Below are positions 42,824 through 50,881 of a stretch of 64,000 bases of DNA, piece by piece (position 1 is the stretch's first letter; every line of letters starts with the position of its first letter). The notes beneath the pieces are model-generated. The model searched no databases and was not told the DNA's origin. It saw only the letters and a list, made by a program, of their open reading frames with translations. Location of the stretch: NCBI RefSeq assembly GCF_001937195.1, contig NZ_MSDO01000022.1:107120-171119 (forward strand), read 5' to 3'. The position numbers and the translations under genes are program-made. Source of the stretch: Salinicola socius (GTDB lineage Bacteria; Pseudomonadota; Gammaproteobacteria; Pseudomonadales; Halomonadaceae).

Positions 42824-43882
42824 GTGGGACAGACAGTGCAAACACGTTATCGATGGATCGATCTCCTGCGAGGAACGGCAGTCGTGCTGGTAATCCTGCT
42901 TCACGCCCAGTACGCCGTGTCCATCCGATATGAGGGCCTATGGTCTTGGCTGCCGCTTCTTTCCGAGTACCTTGCGCCTTTCCGGATGCCGGTGTTGATG
43001 TTCCTTTCCGGACTCATGCTCGCGAGGTCACTGGATAAAGGCCCAAGACGATTCTTTATCGGTAAGCTGAAGAATATCGCCCATCCCTACATGATCTGGA
43101 CGGCGGTGATCTTCCTGCTTTATTCGGTGCGCTGGGCGCTGTTGAACGAGCCAATGCCCGAAGAGCTCTTTCCATTGTTCCTTTATCCGTACAACTATCT
43201 CTGGTTTTTGTACTGCCTTTTCATCTATTACGCCGCGGCCTATGTCCTGTTCAAATTAGGGAGCCGATGGGCCGTTGCGATAACGGTAGTCGCCTATCTA
43301 CTTTACTATTTTCTGACCTCCGCTCTGATGCCGCACTGGCTGCTGGTCGATAATGCCGAAGGCTATGTCGTGCCGACGCTCGGCGCCAAGATCGTGATCT
43401 ATGCCGTTTTCTTCATGCTGGGTGGCATGCTAGGCGAAAGCCTGGATGGATTTGCCGGCCGCATCGCGAGTCTCAACCCGATTGTCGTGTGGTTGCTGGT
43501 GGCACTCTGCGCGGTGGGCTTCATCATGCCATTTCAGATATTTTCCCCGATCTACCTTTTGATATCGTTGGCCTCGCTGATTCCGCTGGCCCGACTGGCG
43601 ATGCTGAGCTGGATTCAGCGGTGGACCACGCTGCTGCAGTGGTGTGGGCGTCAATCCATCGTGCTGTTCGTCGCTCACATTCCCATTCTGCTCGTCGCCA
43701 TTACGGTACTAGCCAAAATGATGCCTGCATCCGATGCCAACCTGGTGTTCATTTTATTGTTCTGCCTTACCTTTTTGAGCTGCTGCGTGCTGGCCCGAAT
43801 GTCCCTGCGCTGGGCCGCGGTCAGATTTCTGTTCTCGTATAACCTCAAACCCCAACGGCAAAGGGCCCAGGCTCGCTACTGA
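42824..43882 (+). CDS. Membrane O-acyltransferase (acyltransferase family 3)
   Basis: Polytopic inner-membrane protein (352 aa, about ten helices) that probably O-acetylates the sugar repeat. The start is taken as GTG at 42824 because AAGGAA lies 7 bases upstream; an earlier TTG would add nine residues. Family motifs are RYRWIDLLRGTAVVLVILLH with the conserved Arg and His, and FRMPVLMFLSGLMLARSL. It differs from the next gene in lacking an SGNH domain. Confidence 0.85.
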   Translation: MGQTVQTRYRWIDLLRGTAVVLVILLHAQYAVSIRYEGLWSWLPLLSEYLAPFRMPVLMFLSGLMLARSLDKGPRRFFIGKLKNIAHPYMIWTAVIFLLYSVRWALLNEPMPEELFPLFLYPYNYLWFLYCLFIYYAAAYVLFKLGSRWAVAITVVAYLLYYFLTSALMPHWLLVDNAEGYVVPTLGAKIVIYAVFFMLGGMLGESLDGFAGRIASLNPIVVWLLVALCAVGFIMPFQIFSPIYLLISLASLIPLARLAMLSWIQRWTTLLQWCGRQSIVLFVAHIPILLVAITVLAKMMPASDANLVFILLFCLTFLSCCVLARMSLRWAAVRFLFSYNLKPQRQRAQARY

Positions 43883-44044
43883 GGGGCTAGCGCTTCTCTT
43901 GGTCGTTCGTCTCATTCGAGCGTTCACTCTCATCGGCCTTGGCGTCTCTCCGTGGCGGCGTCGAGGCTTTTTTCATCCCGTGTTTCTGCCTCCCTCTCTG
44001 GAGGAGCATGGGCCCTCATTCAGGTTCGACAAGGAGGTAGTGCG

Positions 44045-46027
44045 TTGGTCAAGGATCGTGGGTACCTGTACGAGATACAGGGGTTGCGTGCCGTTGCAGC
44101 ACTGATGGTTGCCGTTTACCACATCTGGATTCAGCGGGTATCCGGTGGCGTCGATGTGTTCTTCGTGGTGGCGGCGTTTTTCATCGTGGGCTCGCTGACC
44201 CGCCGCGAACGGCTATCGGTTGGTGATGTGCTCGATTACTACGGGAAGACGCTGCGCCGTGTCGTACCCGGTGCAGCGATGGTGGTAAGTGCGACGATCC
44301 TGGTCTCGATGTGGCTGATGCCCGACTCGATGTGGCGCAATCAGTTGAAGCACGCATTGGCTTCCATCGTGTTCATGGAGAACTGGTCGCTGGCGTTGAC
44401 GGCCACCGACTACCTGCAGCAAGGCTCGCCGCCGTCGCCTTTCCAGCAGCTCTGGGCGCTCGCGGTGCAGGTCCAGTATTATTTCCTTTTCCCGCTGATG
44501 CTCTGGTTGTCATTGAAGCTCGACGTCCATCGCGGTAGGGGAGGTCATCGCTATACCGCCTGTCTTCTGCTGGCAGTGACGGTCGTGTCTCTGGCCTACA
44601 GTGTTTACATAACCGAAAAGAACCAGCCCTGGGCGTATTTCGATACTTTCGCGCGTGCCTGGGAGTTTTCTCTGGGCGGGCTGCTGGCGTTGTATGCGAC
44701 ACGGATCACGATGTCAGTCCCGATGGCCAAGCTGCTGGGCCTGGTGTCGTTGGTGGTGTTGTTGACGTTCGCGCTGTTTCTCGACGTCTCGACATTGTTT
44801 CCGGGCGTGATGGCATCCGTCCCCGTGCTCGCTGCCGGCGGGATCATCATCGCGGCGCGGAATCGCTGCGACATCAAACTGCTCAACAATCGCTTGTTCG
44901 TCTGGTTCGGCGACATTTCGTTTTCGTTCTATCTCTGGCATTGGCCACTGTTGTCTTTCTACCGGTATGTGACCGGGGAATTCGATGTGGGGTTTGTCGC
45001 CGGGGCATCGATTCTGATCGCGGCAGGGCTGCTGGCATTTCTCACCACCTGGGGCGCCGAGAGCCCGATCCGGCGATCGACACTGCTCTCTCGCCGAAGA
45101 ATCCATGCCTATGCCGCCTGCGCGATCTTGATGGCATTACCGGCCGGTTCACTGTTCGCGTGGTACCAGGACTATCAAGCGCGAAGCTCGGAGGCACGAG
45201 GTGAGCTGGAAGCTTTCATGAATGCGCCGTCTGCCGCCCGTGACGAGATCTATCCGGCGACCCTGATCGCGAGCCTGGATCTCCCCGAATCCTCCCGCGA
45301 TGGCTGCCATCAGAATCAGTTCGGTACGGAGGTCCTGGAGTGCGAATATGGTGACCCGAAGGCGGATCGAACGGTGGTGCTGGCCGGTGGTTCTCATGCT
45401 CAGCATTGGCTGGCGGCACTGAAAGCCAGTGCCGAGAAAGAAGGTTTCCACCTGATCACGATGACCAAGGGGGCTTGCATGCTCTCTTTCGAACCGCATG
45501 CCAGGTACACCGTGGATGCTTCGTGCGAGGCGTGGAATCGCAAGGTCGTCGATCGACTCGTGGCGCTGAAGCCTGACCTCGTGTTCACGACAGGTACACG
45601 AGTGGAAGGCGGTGAGGAAGTCGTTCCCGAGGGCTATCTCGAAGTCTGGCGTGAGCTCGGCAAGGCGGGGGTCGATGTGCTTGCGCTACGTGACAATCCT
45701 TGGTTTGGTTTCGATGTGCCCGAGTGCGTGGATCTCAGTGATCAACCTTCGAAGGCATGTTCGGTATCGCGCAACGCGGTGCTGAGCGACCGTTCACCGA
45801 CGGACGGTTATCATCTGCCGAACGTGTATTTTGCCGACCTCACCGATCTGTTCTGCCAGGGTCAACGCTGTTCGCCCTTGCGTCAGCATGTGCTCGTCTA
45901 TCGCGACGATCACCACATCACCAATACGTTTTCCTACATGGTAGCGGGGAGAATCGCGCGGGAACTTCATGACGCCGAAATGGCGTTGGACGGCGGCGCA
46001 GGAGGCGACATGGTCTCTGCTCGCTGA
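44045..46027 (+). CDS. OafA/YrhL-type acyltransferase with SGNH domain
   Basis: Two-domain O-acetyltransferase (660 aa). The N-terminal acyltransferase-3 domain (about residues 1-360) has EIQGLRAVAALMVAVYHIWI, GGVDVFFVVAAFFIVG, SFSFYLWHWPLLSF and about ten helices. The periplasmic SGNH hydrolase-like domain carries VVLAGGSHAQHW (serine nucleophile block) and YRDDHHITNTFSYM (catalytic Asp-His). The start is TTG at 44045, chosen because AAGGAGG sits 7 bases upstream and the protein then begins VKDRGYLYEIQGLRA. It is the last gene of the operon and followed by a hairpin. Confidence 0.88.
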   Translation: MVKDRGYLYEIQGLRAVAALMVAVYHIWIQRVSGGVDVFFVVAAFFIVGSLTRRERLSVGDVLDYYGKTLRRVVPGAAMVVSATILVSMWLMPDSMWRNQLKHALASIVFMENWSLALTATDYLQQGSPPSPFQQLWALAVQVQYYFLFPLMLWLSLKLDVHRGRGGHRYTACLLLAVTVVSLAYSVYITEKNQPWAYFDTFARAWEFSLGGLLALYATRITMSVPMAKLLGLVSLVVLLTFALFLDVSTLFPGVMASVPVLAAGGIIIAARNRCDIKLLNNRLFVWFGDISFSFYLWHWPLLSFYRYVTGEFDVGFVAGASILIAAGLLAFLTTWGAESPIRRSTLLSRRRIHAYAACAILMALPAGSLFAWYQDYQARSSEARGELEAFMNAPSAARDEIYPATLIASLDLPESSRDGCHQNQFGTEVLECEYGDPKADRTVVLAGGSHAQHWLAALKASAEKEGFHLITMTKGACMLSFEPHARYTVDASCEAWNRKVVDRLVALKPDLVFTTGTRVEGGEEVVPEGYLEVWRELGKAGVDVLALRDNPWFGFDVPECVDLSDQPSKACSVSRNAVLSDRSPTDGYHLPNVYFADLTDLFCQGQRCSPLRQHVLVYRDDHHITNTFSYMVAGRIARELHDAEMALDGGAGGDMVSAR

Positions 46028-46041
46028 CTGAAGAGATATCG

Positions 46042-46064
46042 GGCGACCGCCGCTTGCGGTCGTC
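46042..46064 (+). terminator. Hairpin after the acyltransferase gene
   Basis: GGCGACCGC / GCGGTCGTC form a 9-bp stem (one G-U pair) with a 5-base loop, 14 bp after the stop codon. There is no immediate U-run, but the sequence downstream becomes T-rich (46081-46090). Likely end of the main operon. Confidence 0.5.
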
Positions 46065-46139
46065 CGCTTCCATTCTCGCGGTTTTTCGTTTCGCTCGGCA
46101 TTTCAGCGGACGGGTTACCAGAATCGACAGAGGTGAACC

Positions 46140-46328
46140 ATGCCAACAAGACGTCAGGTACTGGCGACGGGACTGGGTTATCTGGCGGCGTCGGCGCTGC
46201 CGGTTTGGGCGGTCAAACCGCCCACATTACCATCGTACCCTCGGGAGCGTGCGGGCATGCGGCGCCGGGCGACGCCGGGCGACATCGCTCGCGTGGTGTG
46301 CGCGAGCGATATCATCATCGTGGGCTGA
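46140..46328 (+). CDS. Small ORF with Tat-like signal, possibly a gene remnant
   Basis: 62 codons after a fair binding site (AGAGGTG). The product begins MPTRRQVLATGLGYLAASAL, a twin-arginine-type leader followed by a hydrophobic core and a VWA cleavage-like site, but only about 38 residues follow. These are Arg-rich and match nothing recognised. The same DNA holds two perfect inverted repeats (46207-46223 and 46284-46310) and a 10-bp direct repeat, GCCGGGCGAC twice. It may be the surviving 5' end of a larger Tat substrate gene cut off when the opposite-strand tailspike-like gene came to lie beside it, or a short real gene. Confidence 0.4.
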   Translation: MPTRRQVLATGLGYLAASALPVWAVKPPTLPSYPRERAGMRRRATPGDIARVVCASDIIIVG

Positions 46329-46357
46329 AAGGGAGTGGGCGCACGACCCGGCGAACG

Positions 46358-48730
46358 TCAGTCCTGTGGTCGTGTCGCCTTGAGACCGAAGCGAAGGCCG
46401 GCGTAGTTCAGCGTATCGTTTCGGTCCGGCGTCACGATATCGACCGAGGCGAAGTCCAGGTTCCGGTTGTGCAGGGCTTCCAGCTGGACCGCTGCGCCAC
46501 CAGAGCGCTCGTTCAAATCCAGATTGACTATCCGGCTTCCCGGCATGATGAGGTTTCGATTCAGGCGAAATGCATGAGCGGGAGACCGCCCGGATCGTCG
46601 CGCGTCGCAGATCACGATCGCCGACTCGGCGCCGGGCACCTCGATCCGACTGCCCTCGATGTCGACGATACTGACGCCTGCGTAGGCACGAGCTTGAGCC
46701 AGTAGAGGCACGACCCCCGCGGGTTGGTCTACTCGCGACTCGATTTTGCCGCCTTTCCAGCAAGCGTAACCGGCATTGTTGGGCCCGAAAGCCACCAGCA
46801 CATCACCGGGATCCGCCGCCTTGGTGAAGGTGAAGCGGTTGTCGACGAGCGTCTGTTCCCTGGCGTTACTGTGAGCTCTCAAGTCCATCATGACGTCCTG
46901 ATGGCTGACGTTGCGGTAGGTGACGTCGGTCCAGGAGTCCACTGCCACCAATCCGAATCCTTCTCCTTCATAAACGAAAGACCCGGTATCGAGCGTGATG
47001 TTCTGTTCGAAGTCCGGGTCCTCGAACCCTGCCAGGCGGCGAAACAGCGTCTTTCCCAGACCGGGCCTGAATCTTTCCGTGGCGTAGCGAGCCCGCAGGT
47101 TGGCTGCCTGTGACGTTTGTCGGGCATGGAAGTTCTTGATGACGTTGCCGAGTGTGGCGTAGAACACGGAGATCCCGAAGTTGCCGGCATCGACCGAATG
47201 GATGCCGTCGAACAGGCAGTAGGTGCATCCTTCGAAGTCGAATGCGGTGTCGCTGACTGCCTGGGCGCTGCAGCCGAACACCTTGACGTTGTGGGCGTTG
47301 TTGAAATAGATCGCTCCATTGGACCGGGTGCAGTGCACGTCACTGATATAGCCGTCTCTCAAGCGACGCATCCAGCGCAGTTCACCGCCTTTTCCCGGTC
47401 TCGCCGAGCCGCCCCAGCCGGAAATGTTGCAGTACTCCATGGATACCTGCGAGATGCTGAAATCCCTGACGAAATTCAGCCGAACGGCGCATGCGAGCTT
47501 GCTGTCGCCTGGTTGAGAACTGTAGCGTCCCGCACTGCCGGACAGGTGACTGATGCGAACGTTCTGATTGAGATCGTCCGGCGTTTGCGGATGAAAGCCT
47601 GCGATCACCGCATTGTCGGTTTCGGGATCATCCTCGTGGCCGAGGGAGTAACGCCGATTGAGCTCCAGCTCATGGAAAAACTTGATGCCGCCGCAACGAA
47701 CGTGATGATTGTCGCTGTAGAGGACATTTCGAACGTTAACCAGCGTCACGGCGGCGCTGGCGAAGTCCGTCGCCTCGAACGTCAGCCCCCGCAGCTCGAT
47801 ATCGTGGCTGAACGCATCGTCGATATCGCCAGTTGGACGCCCCTCGGCCCAGGCATCGACGACGTGGGATTCCCGCAACCACAGCAGGCCATCGCGAAAA
47901 GACGTGGCGGGGTAATCGCTGATGAGCCGACTGTTAGCCTGAGGGCCGTCACCGACGATCCGGGTTCCGGAGCACAACTCGATGCGCGTACTGCCGAGGT
48001 AGAGGCCCGCGCCGTCAGCCAGGTCGGGCAGGTATTTGGTACGAAACCGGGTTTTATCGATGGTTTTCTGAAACCATCGAGATTCATCGGTGCCTTTGTC
48101 CTTTGTACCCCGGGACATGTGGTAGTCGGCTCGAAACCCGACCTTGAGCAGATTGATATCACGACTCGGCTGAATGTAGGCCGCCCCATCCTCACCCCAA
48201 AGTGTGAAAACGTGGAAGCTTTGGTGCCGTGGATCGTCGGTCGGGAGCCAGTCCATTTCGCCAGCGCGTTCGGGAGCGTCCATCGCGGTGCAGCGCTGCA
48301 ATTCGATATTCAGCTCATAGGGTAGGTCGCGGTAAAAGCGACGACATACAACGCGGTAACTGTCGGAAACGCGATTCCCGGGCCAGGTTTTCAACGTGTC
48401 GACGGAATCGAGGACGATCAGGCGCTGATCCAGTGCCTGGCTCAACGATTGCGTGCCCGAAGCGGAGGCCACGGCGGCCTGATCGAAGAATTGGGTGCTC
48501 AGGCGTTGTCTGGCATCCTGACTGACCACCTCGATGGTGTAGTGACCATTGGGTGCCGCGAACTGAATCTGTCCCTGCATGCCTGCGCGAAAAGGATTCT
48601 TCAGCGGTTGGCCATGCCCGTCCTCGAGATCGCTTGCCAAGGATTCTTCGCCCTGCCGATATACTGCCACCTCGGCATGGGGAACGATTCGGCCATCGGC
48701 GCTTTGAGCGAAGAACGTTTTGACTTCCAT
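46358..48730 (-). CDS. Phage-tailspike-like right-handed beta-helix protein
   Basis: 790 aa from the ATG at 48730. The first 90 residues (MEVKTFFAQSADGRIVPHAE, NPFRAGMQGQIQFAAPNGHY) match the N-terminal module common in tail fibre and tailspike proteins of phages and prophages. A long pectate-lyase-like repeat region follows (about 250-620, with recurring short NNAH, GCS and SVDAGNFG-type rungs) and a C-terminal beta-rich part. There is no signal peptide. Such proteins cut or bind polysaccharides. No capsid, tail or integrase gene is nearby, and the gene lies tail to tail with the exopolysaccharide operon, so a domesticated depolymerase or modifying enzyme is plausible. Catalytic residues cannot be assigned by eye. 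Confidence 0.72.
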   Translation of the reverse strand: MEVKTFFAQSADGRIVPHAEVAVYRQGEESLASDLEDGHGQPLKNPFRAGMQGQIQFAAPNGHYTIEVVSQDARQRLSTQFFDQAAVASASGTQSLSQALDQRLIVLDSVDTLKTWPGNRVSDSYRVVCRRFYRDLPYELNIELQRCTAMDAPERAGEMDWLPTDDPRHQSFHVFTLWGEDGAAYIQPSRDINLLKVGFRADYHMSRGTKDKGTDESRWFQKTIDKTRFRTKYLPDLADGAGLYLGSTRIELCSGTRIVGDGPQANSRLISDYPATSFRDGLLWLRESHVVDAWAEGRPTGDIDDAFSHDIELRGLTFEATDFASAAVTLVNVRNVLYSDNHHVRCGGIKFFHELELNRRYSLGHEDDPETDNAVIAGFHPQTPDDLNQNVRISHLSGSAGRYSSQPGDSKLACAVRLNFVRDFSISQVSMEYCNISGWGGSARPGKGGELRWMRRLRDGYISDVHCTRSNGAIYFNNAHNVKVFGCSAQAVSDTAFDFEGCTYCLFDGIHSVDAGNFGISVFYATLGNVIKNFHARQTSQAANLRARYATERFRPGLGKTLFRRLAGFEDPDFEQNITLDTGSFVYEGEGFGLVAVDSWTDVTYRNVSHQDVMMDLRAHSNAREQTLVDNRFTFTKAADPGDVLVAFGPNNAGYACWKGGKIESRVDQPAGVVPLLAQARAYAGVSIVDIEGSRIEVPGAESAIVICDARRSGRSPAHAFRLNRNLIMPGSRIVNLDLNERSGGAAVQLEALHNRNLDFASVDIVTPDRNDTLNYAGLRFGLKATRPQD

Positions 48731-48880
48731 GAAAACCCTGCTCGCTAGTCCAAAGCTGATAGGTACGATTATCCAGGGACGTGGAAGCAATCACCTTAGC
48801 GCGCCGTTGTCGTTTTGTAATGACTTGGTTCAGTGGGTAAATCTTCGGTCATGTCCACGGTTGGGCGTTCATGTCCATTC

Positions 48881-49246
48881 TCAGCGTCTGCAAAAATGGG
48901 AGCGTCCGAGTTGGACCATTAGCCAACCCATGCTGGCGCCCGCCATGTCGATGCCCACATCGGCAAGCCTCGGATGGCGCTGAAAAGAAAAGTGCTGCAA
49001 CCATTCGGTCCCTATTGCCGGTATTAGGCAGATCGCCAGAGGCAACCAGGCTGCGCGACCCCGCAGTAGAGAGGTCAGCAGAGCGCTTATCAAGATGAAG
49101 AGGACAAAATGCGCCAGCGGATGAATTTGATTGTTCGCACCAAGCCAGCGCTGAATAGCCGCAGTCTCTTCGCCTGGTAACAGCGTTCCGATGGTTAGGG
49201 CCAGCAAGGCACCCATCAAGGTGAATGTCAGGAATTTCGTTGTCAT
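48881..49246 (-). CDS. VanZ-like membrane protein
   Basis: 121-aa inner-membrane protein with four hydrophobic segments. The ATG at 49246 has AAGGA upstream; a longer frame running up into the lrgB region lacks character. The VanZ-like signature is the second half: IHPLAHFVLFILISALLTSL, then EWLQHFSFQRHPRLADVGID and MAGASMGWLM, with the conserved E-Q-R-D-G positions. VanZ-type proteins are frequent in exopolysaccharide gene clusters but have no agreed function. Confidence 0.78.
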   Translation of the reverse strand: MTTKFLTFTLMGALLALTIGTLLPGEETAAIQRWLGANNQIHPLAHFVLFILISALLTSLLRGRAAWLPLAICLIPAIGTEWLQHFSFQRHPRLADVGIDMAGASMGWLMVQLGRSHFCRR

Positions 49247-49311
49247 TGGTGAATCCTTGAAAGGGTCAAGACGCTGACCTTGCCGCCGATGGGTTCGGGC
49301 TGGCGCATGGG

Positions 49312-50040
49312 TCATAGCCCGAAAAGATGAATGATCGGCGGCAAGACAAAGGCTGTGACCAGGCCGGACAGTCCCATCGCCAGTCCGGAAAAGGCGCCGG
49401 CCACCGCACCGATGGAGGCGAAGCAATAGGCCGTGCCGAAGCCGTGAGCCGCCAAACCCATCGAGTATCCCTGAATTGTCGGGTCGCTGATCCGGGTCAG
49501 CCGGAATATCCATGGGCCGACGATGCATCCCGTCACGCCGGTCAGCAGTACCAGCCCTGCCGTCAATGACGGGATGCCTCCCAGTTTGTCGGCGATGCCC
49601 ATGGCGATGGGCGAAGTCACCGACTTGGGAGCCAGTGACAGTATGGTCTCGGTATCGGCACCCAGCACCATGGCAATGCTGACAGCGGAAATGACGGCCG
49701 TGGCGATACCGGTCATCGTCCCGACGACGATCGGCCCCAGCATCCGGCGCACGCGTTCCCGGTGATCGTATAGGGGAATGGCCAGTGCGACGGTTGCCGG
49801 CCCCAGCAGGAAATGCAGAAACTGTGCGCCTTCGAAATAGGTGGCGTAGTCCGTATCGGTCAACAGCAGAAAGCCAATCAATAACGCAATGGCGACGATG
49901 ACCGGATGCAGCAACGGTGTCCCGCCGGCCCAGCGATTGATGCGGGTGGCAACGAGGAATGCCAGTAGGGTGGCAAGGAGATGCAGCAGTGGGCTGGCGG
50001 AGAGGTAGACCCAGATCTGCTCAAGGCCGGCGCCACTCAC
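49312..50040 (-). CDS. lrgB: LrgB/CidB family membrane protein
   Basis: Polytopic inner-membrane protein (242 aa) of the CidB/LrgB family, partner of the holin-like LrgA. The family is implicated in cell lysis control in some bacteria and in export of small acids such as glycolate or pyruvate in others. Markers are LAPKSVTSPIAMGIADKLGG and GLAAHGFGTAYCFASIGAVA near the C-terminus. It starts with GTG that overlaps the lrgA stop (GTGA), so it is coupled to lrgA. Confidence 0.92.
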   Translation of the reverse strand: MSGAGLEQIWVYLSASPLLHLLATLLAFLVATRINRWAGGTPLLHPVIVAIALLIGFLLLTDTDYATYFEGAQFLHFLLGPATVALAIPLYDHRERVRRMLGPIVVGTMTGIATAVISAVSIAMVLGADTETILSLAPKSVTSPIAMGIADKLGGIPSLTAGLVLLTGVTGCIVGPWIFRLTRISDPTIQGYSMGLAAHGFGTAYCFASIGAVAGAFSGLAMGLSGLVTAFVLPPIIHLFGL

Positions 50041-50405
50041 GTGTCACGCTCCTTCGGCTGGAACTCTTTGCGGGCAACTCGTTGCAGCGTCTGGCTGGTT
50101 ACCAGGATGGTGAGCGAAGTCGAAACGATCAGCGTGATGGCCAGGATCCAGATTTCCCGACTGATGAGACCGAAATGCTGAATGAGCCCGACGCCAGCTG
50201 GCACGAACAGTAGCGTCAGATACTTGAGAAGCCCTTCGCCCATGGTTCGAAGGCTTTGCGGGACACTGCCCCGTATCGTCAAACCGATCAGCAGGATCAG
50301 CATGCCCAGAACCGGGCCGGGCACGGGAAGTGAAAGGGCGCGGCTGATGACCTCGCCCAGGAACTGACAGCCGAGCAGAACGCTCATGCCGATAATCAAC
50401 GCCAT
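50037..50405 (-). CDS. lrgA: LrgA/CidA family holin-like protein
   Basis: 122-aa protein with four membrane segments. SLPVPGPVLGMLILLIGLTI and TLLFVPAGVGLIQHF are diagnostic. The ATG at 50405 follows GGTAGTG; a longer upstream frame is rejected. The C-terminal tail is charged and cytosolic. First gene of lrgAB. Confidence 0.92.
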   Translation of the reverse strand: MALIIGMSVLLGCQFLGEVISRALSLPVPGPVLGMLILLIGLTIRGSVPQSLRTMGEGLLKYLTLLFVPAGVGLIQHFGLISREIWILAITLIVSTSLTILVTSQTLQRVARKEFQPKERDT

Positions 50406-50652
50406 GACACTACCTTTAGACTTTGGTCTTGGTGCGAGGCATTGTACGCGCGGCTGGCCACAGAGACGAGAGTCGCCCACGCCAGCGCCGGCAGCGCTTC
50501 GAGGGCGAGCTTGCGTGCTGCCGGGATAGGGCGCCGATCGGGTTTCGCAAGCGATTGAAAAAAAAGCCATAAGAAGCGCTTTTCATTTTTCGGACTGCAC
50601 GGTAGTATACGCTGCGTTTCGCGGGGACAGCTGCAGGTTGCCCGATCGAAGC

Positions 50653-50729
50653 CGGAGCGTGGCGCAGCTTGGTAGCGCGCTGCAATGGGGTTGCAGAGGT
50701 CGCAGGTTCGAATCCTGTCGCTCCGACCA
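50653..50729 (+). tRNA. tRNA-Pro (anticodon GGG)
   Basis: 77-nt cloverleaf. Acceptor stem CGGAGCG pairs with CGCTCCG, and CCA is encoded. The anticodon stem CTGCA/TGCAG encloses the loop ATGGGGT with anticodon GGG at 50687-50689, reading CCC and CCU proline codons. The T-loop GTTCGAATC is standard. A strong terminator follows at once. Confidence 0.97.
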
Positions 50730-50735
50730 AATATG

Positions 50736-50773
50736 AAAATGGCCATCAGATTCTGTCTGATGGCCATTTTTTT
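50736..50773 (+). terminator. Strong terminator after tRNA-Pro
   Basis: A perfect 15-bp stem (AAAATGGCCATCAGA / TCTGATGGCCATTTT) with a 5-base loop runs into seven Ts. Its symmetry, with A-run on the other side, lets it also stop transcription coming from the minus strand. Confidence 0.95.
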
Positions 50774-50881
50774 ATGCCGTTTCGCTGGCCCGAGCTTGCG
50801 TCGGTATGGCGTCGGGATTGCCACGGCGACGGTAGAAATCGGTCGCCTGACGAGCTCCCGCCAGGCGACTGTGGATAGGGG

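Noticed and set aside
46358..48730. Prophage region
   Set aside because: Apart from the tailspike-like gene there is no integrase, capsid, terminase or lysis gene near it; lrgAB is chromosomal in type and the tRNA-Pro shows no attachment-site duplication within the window.
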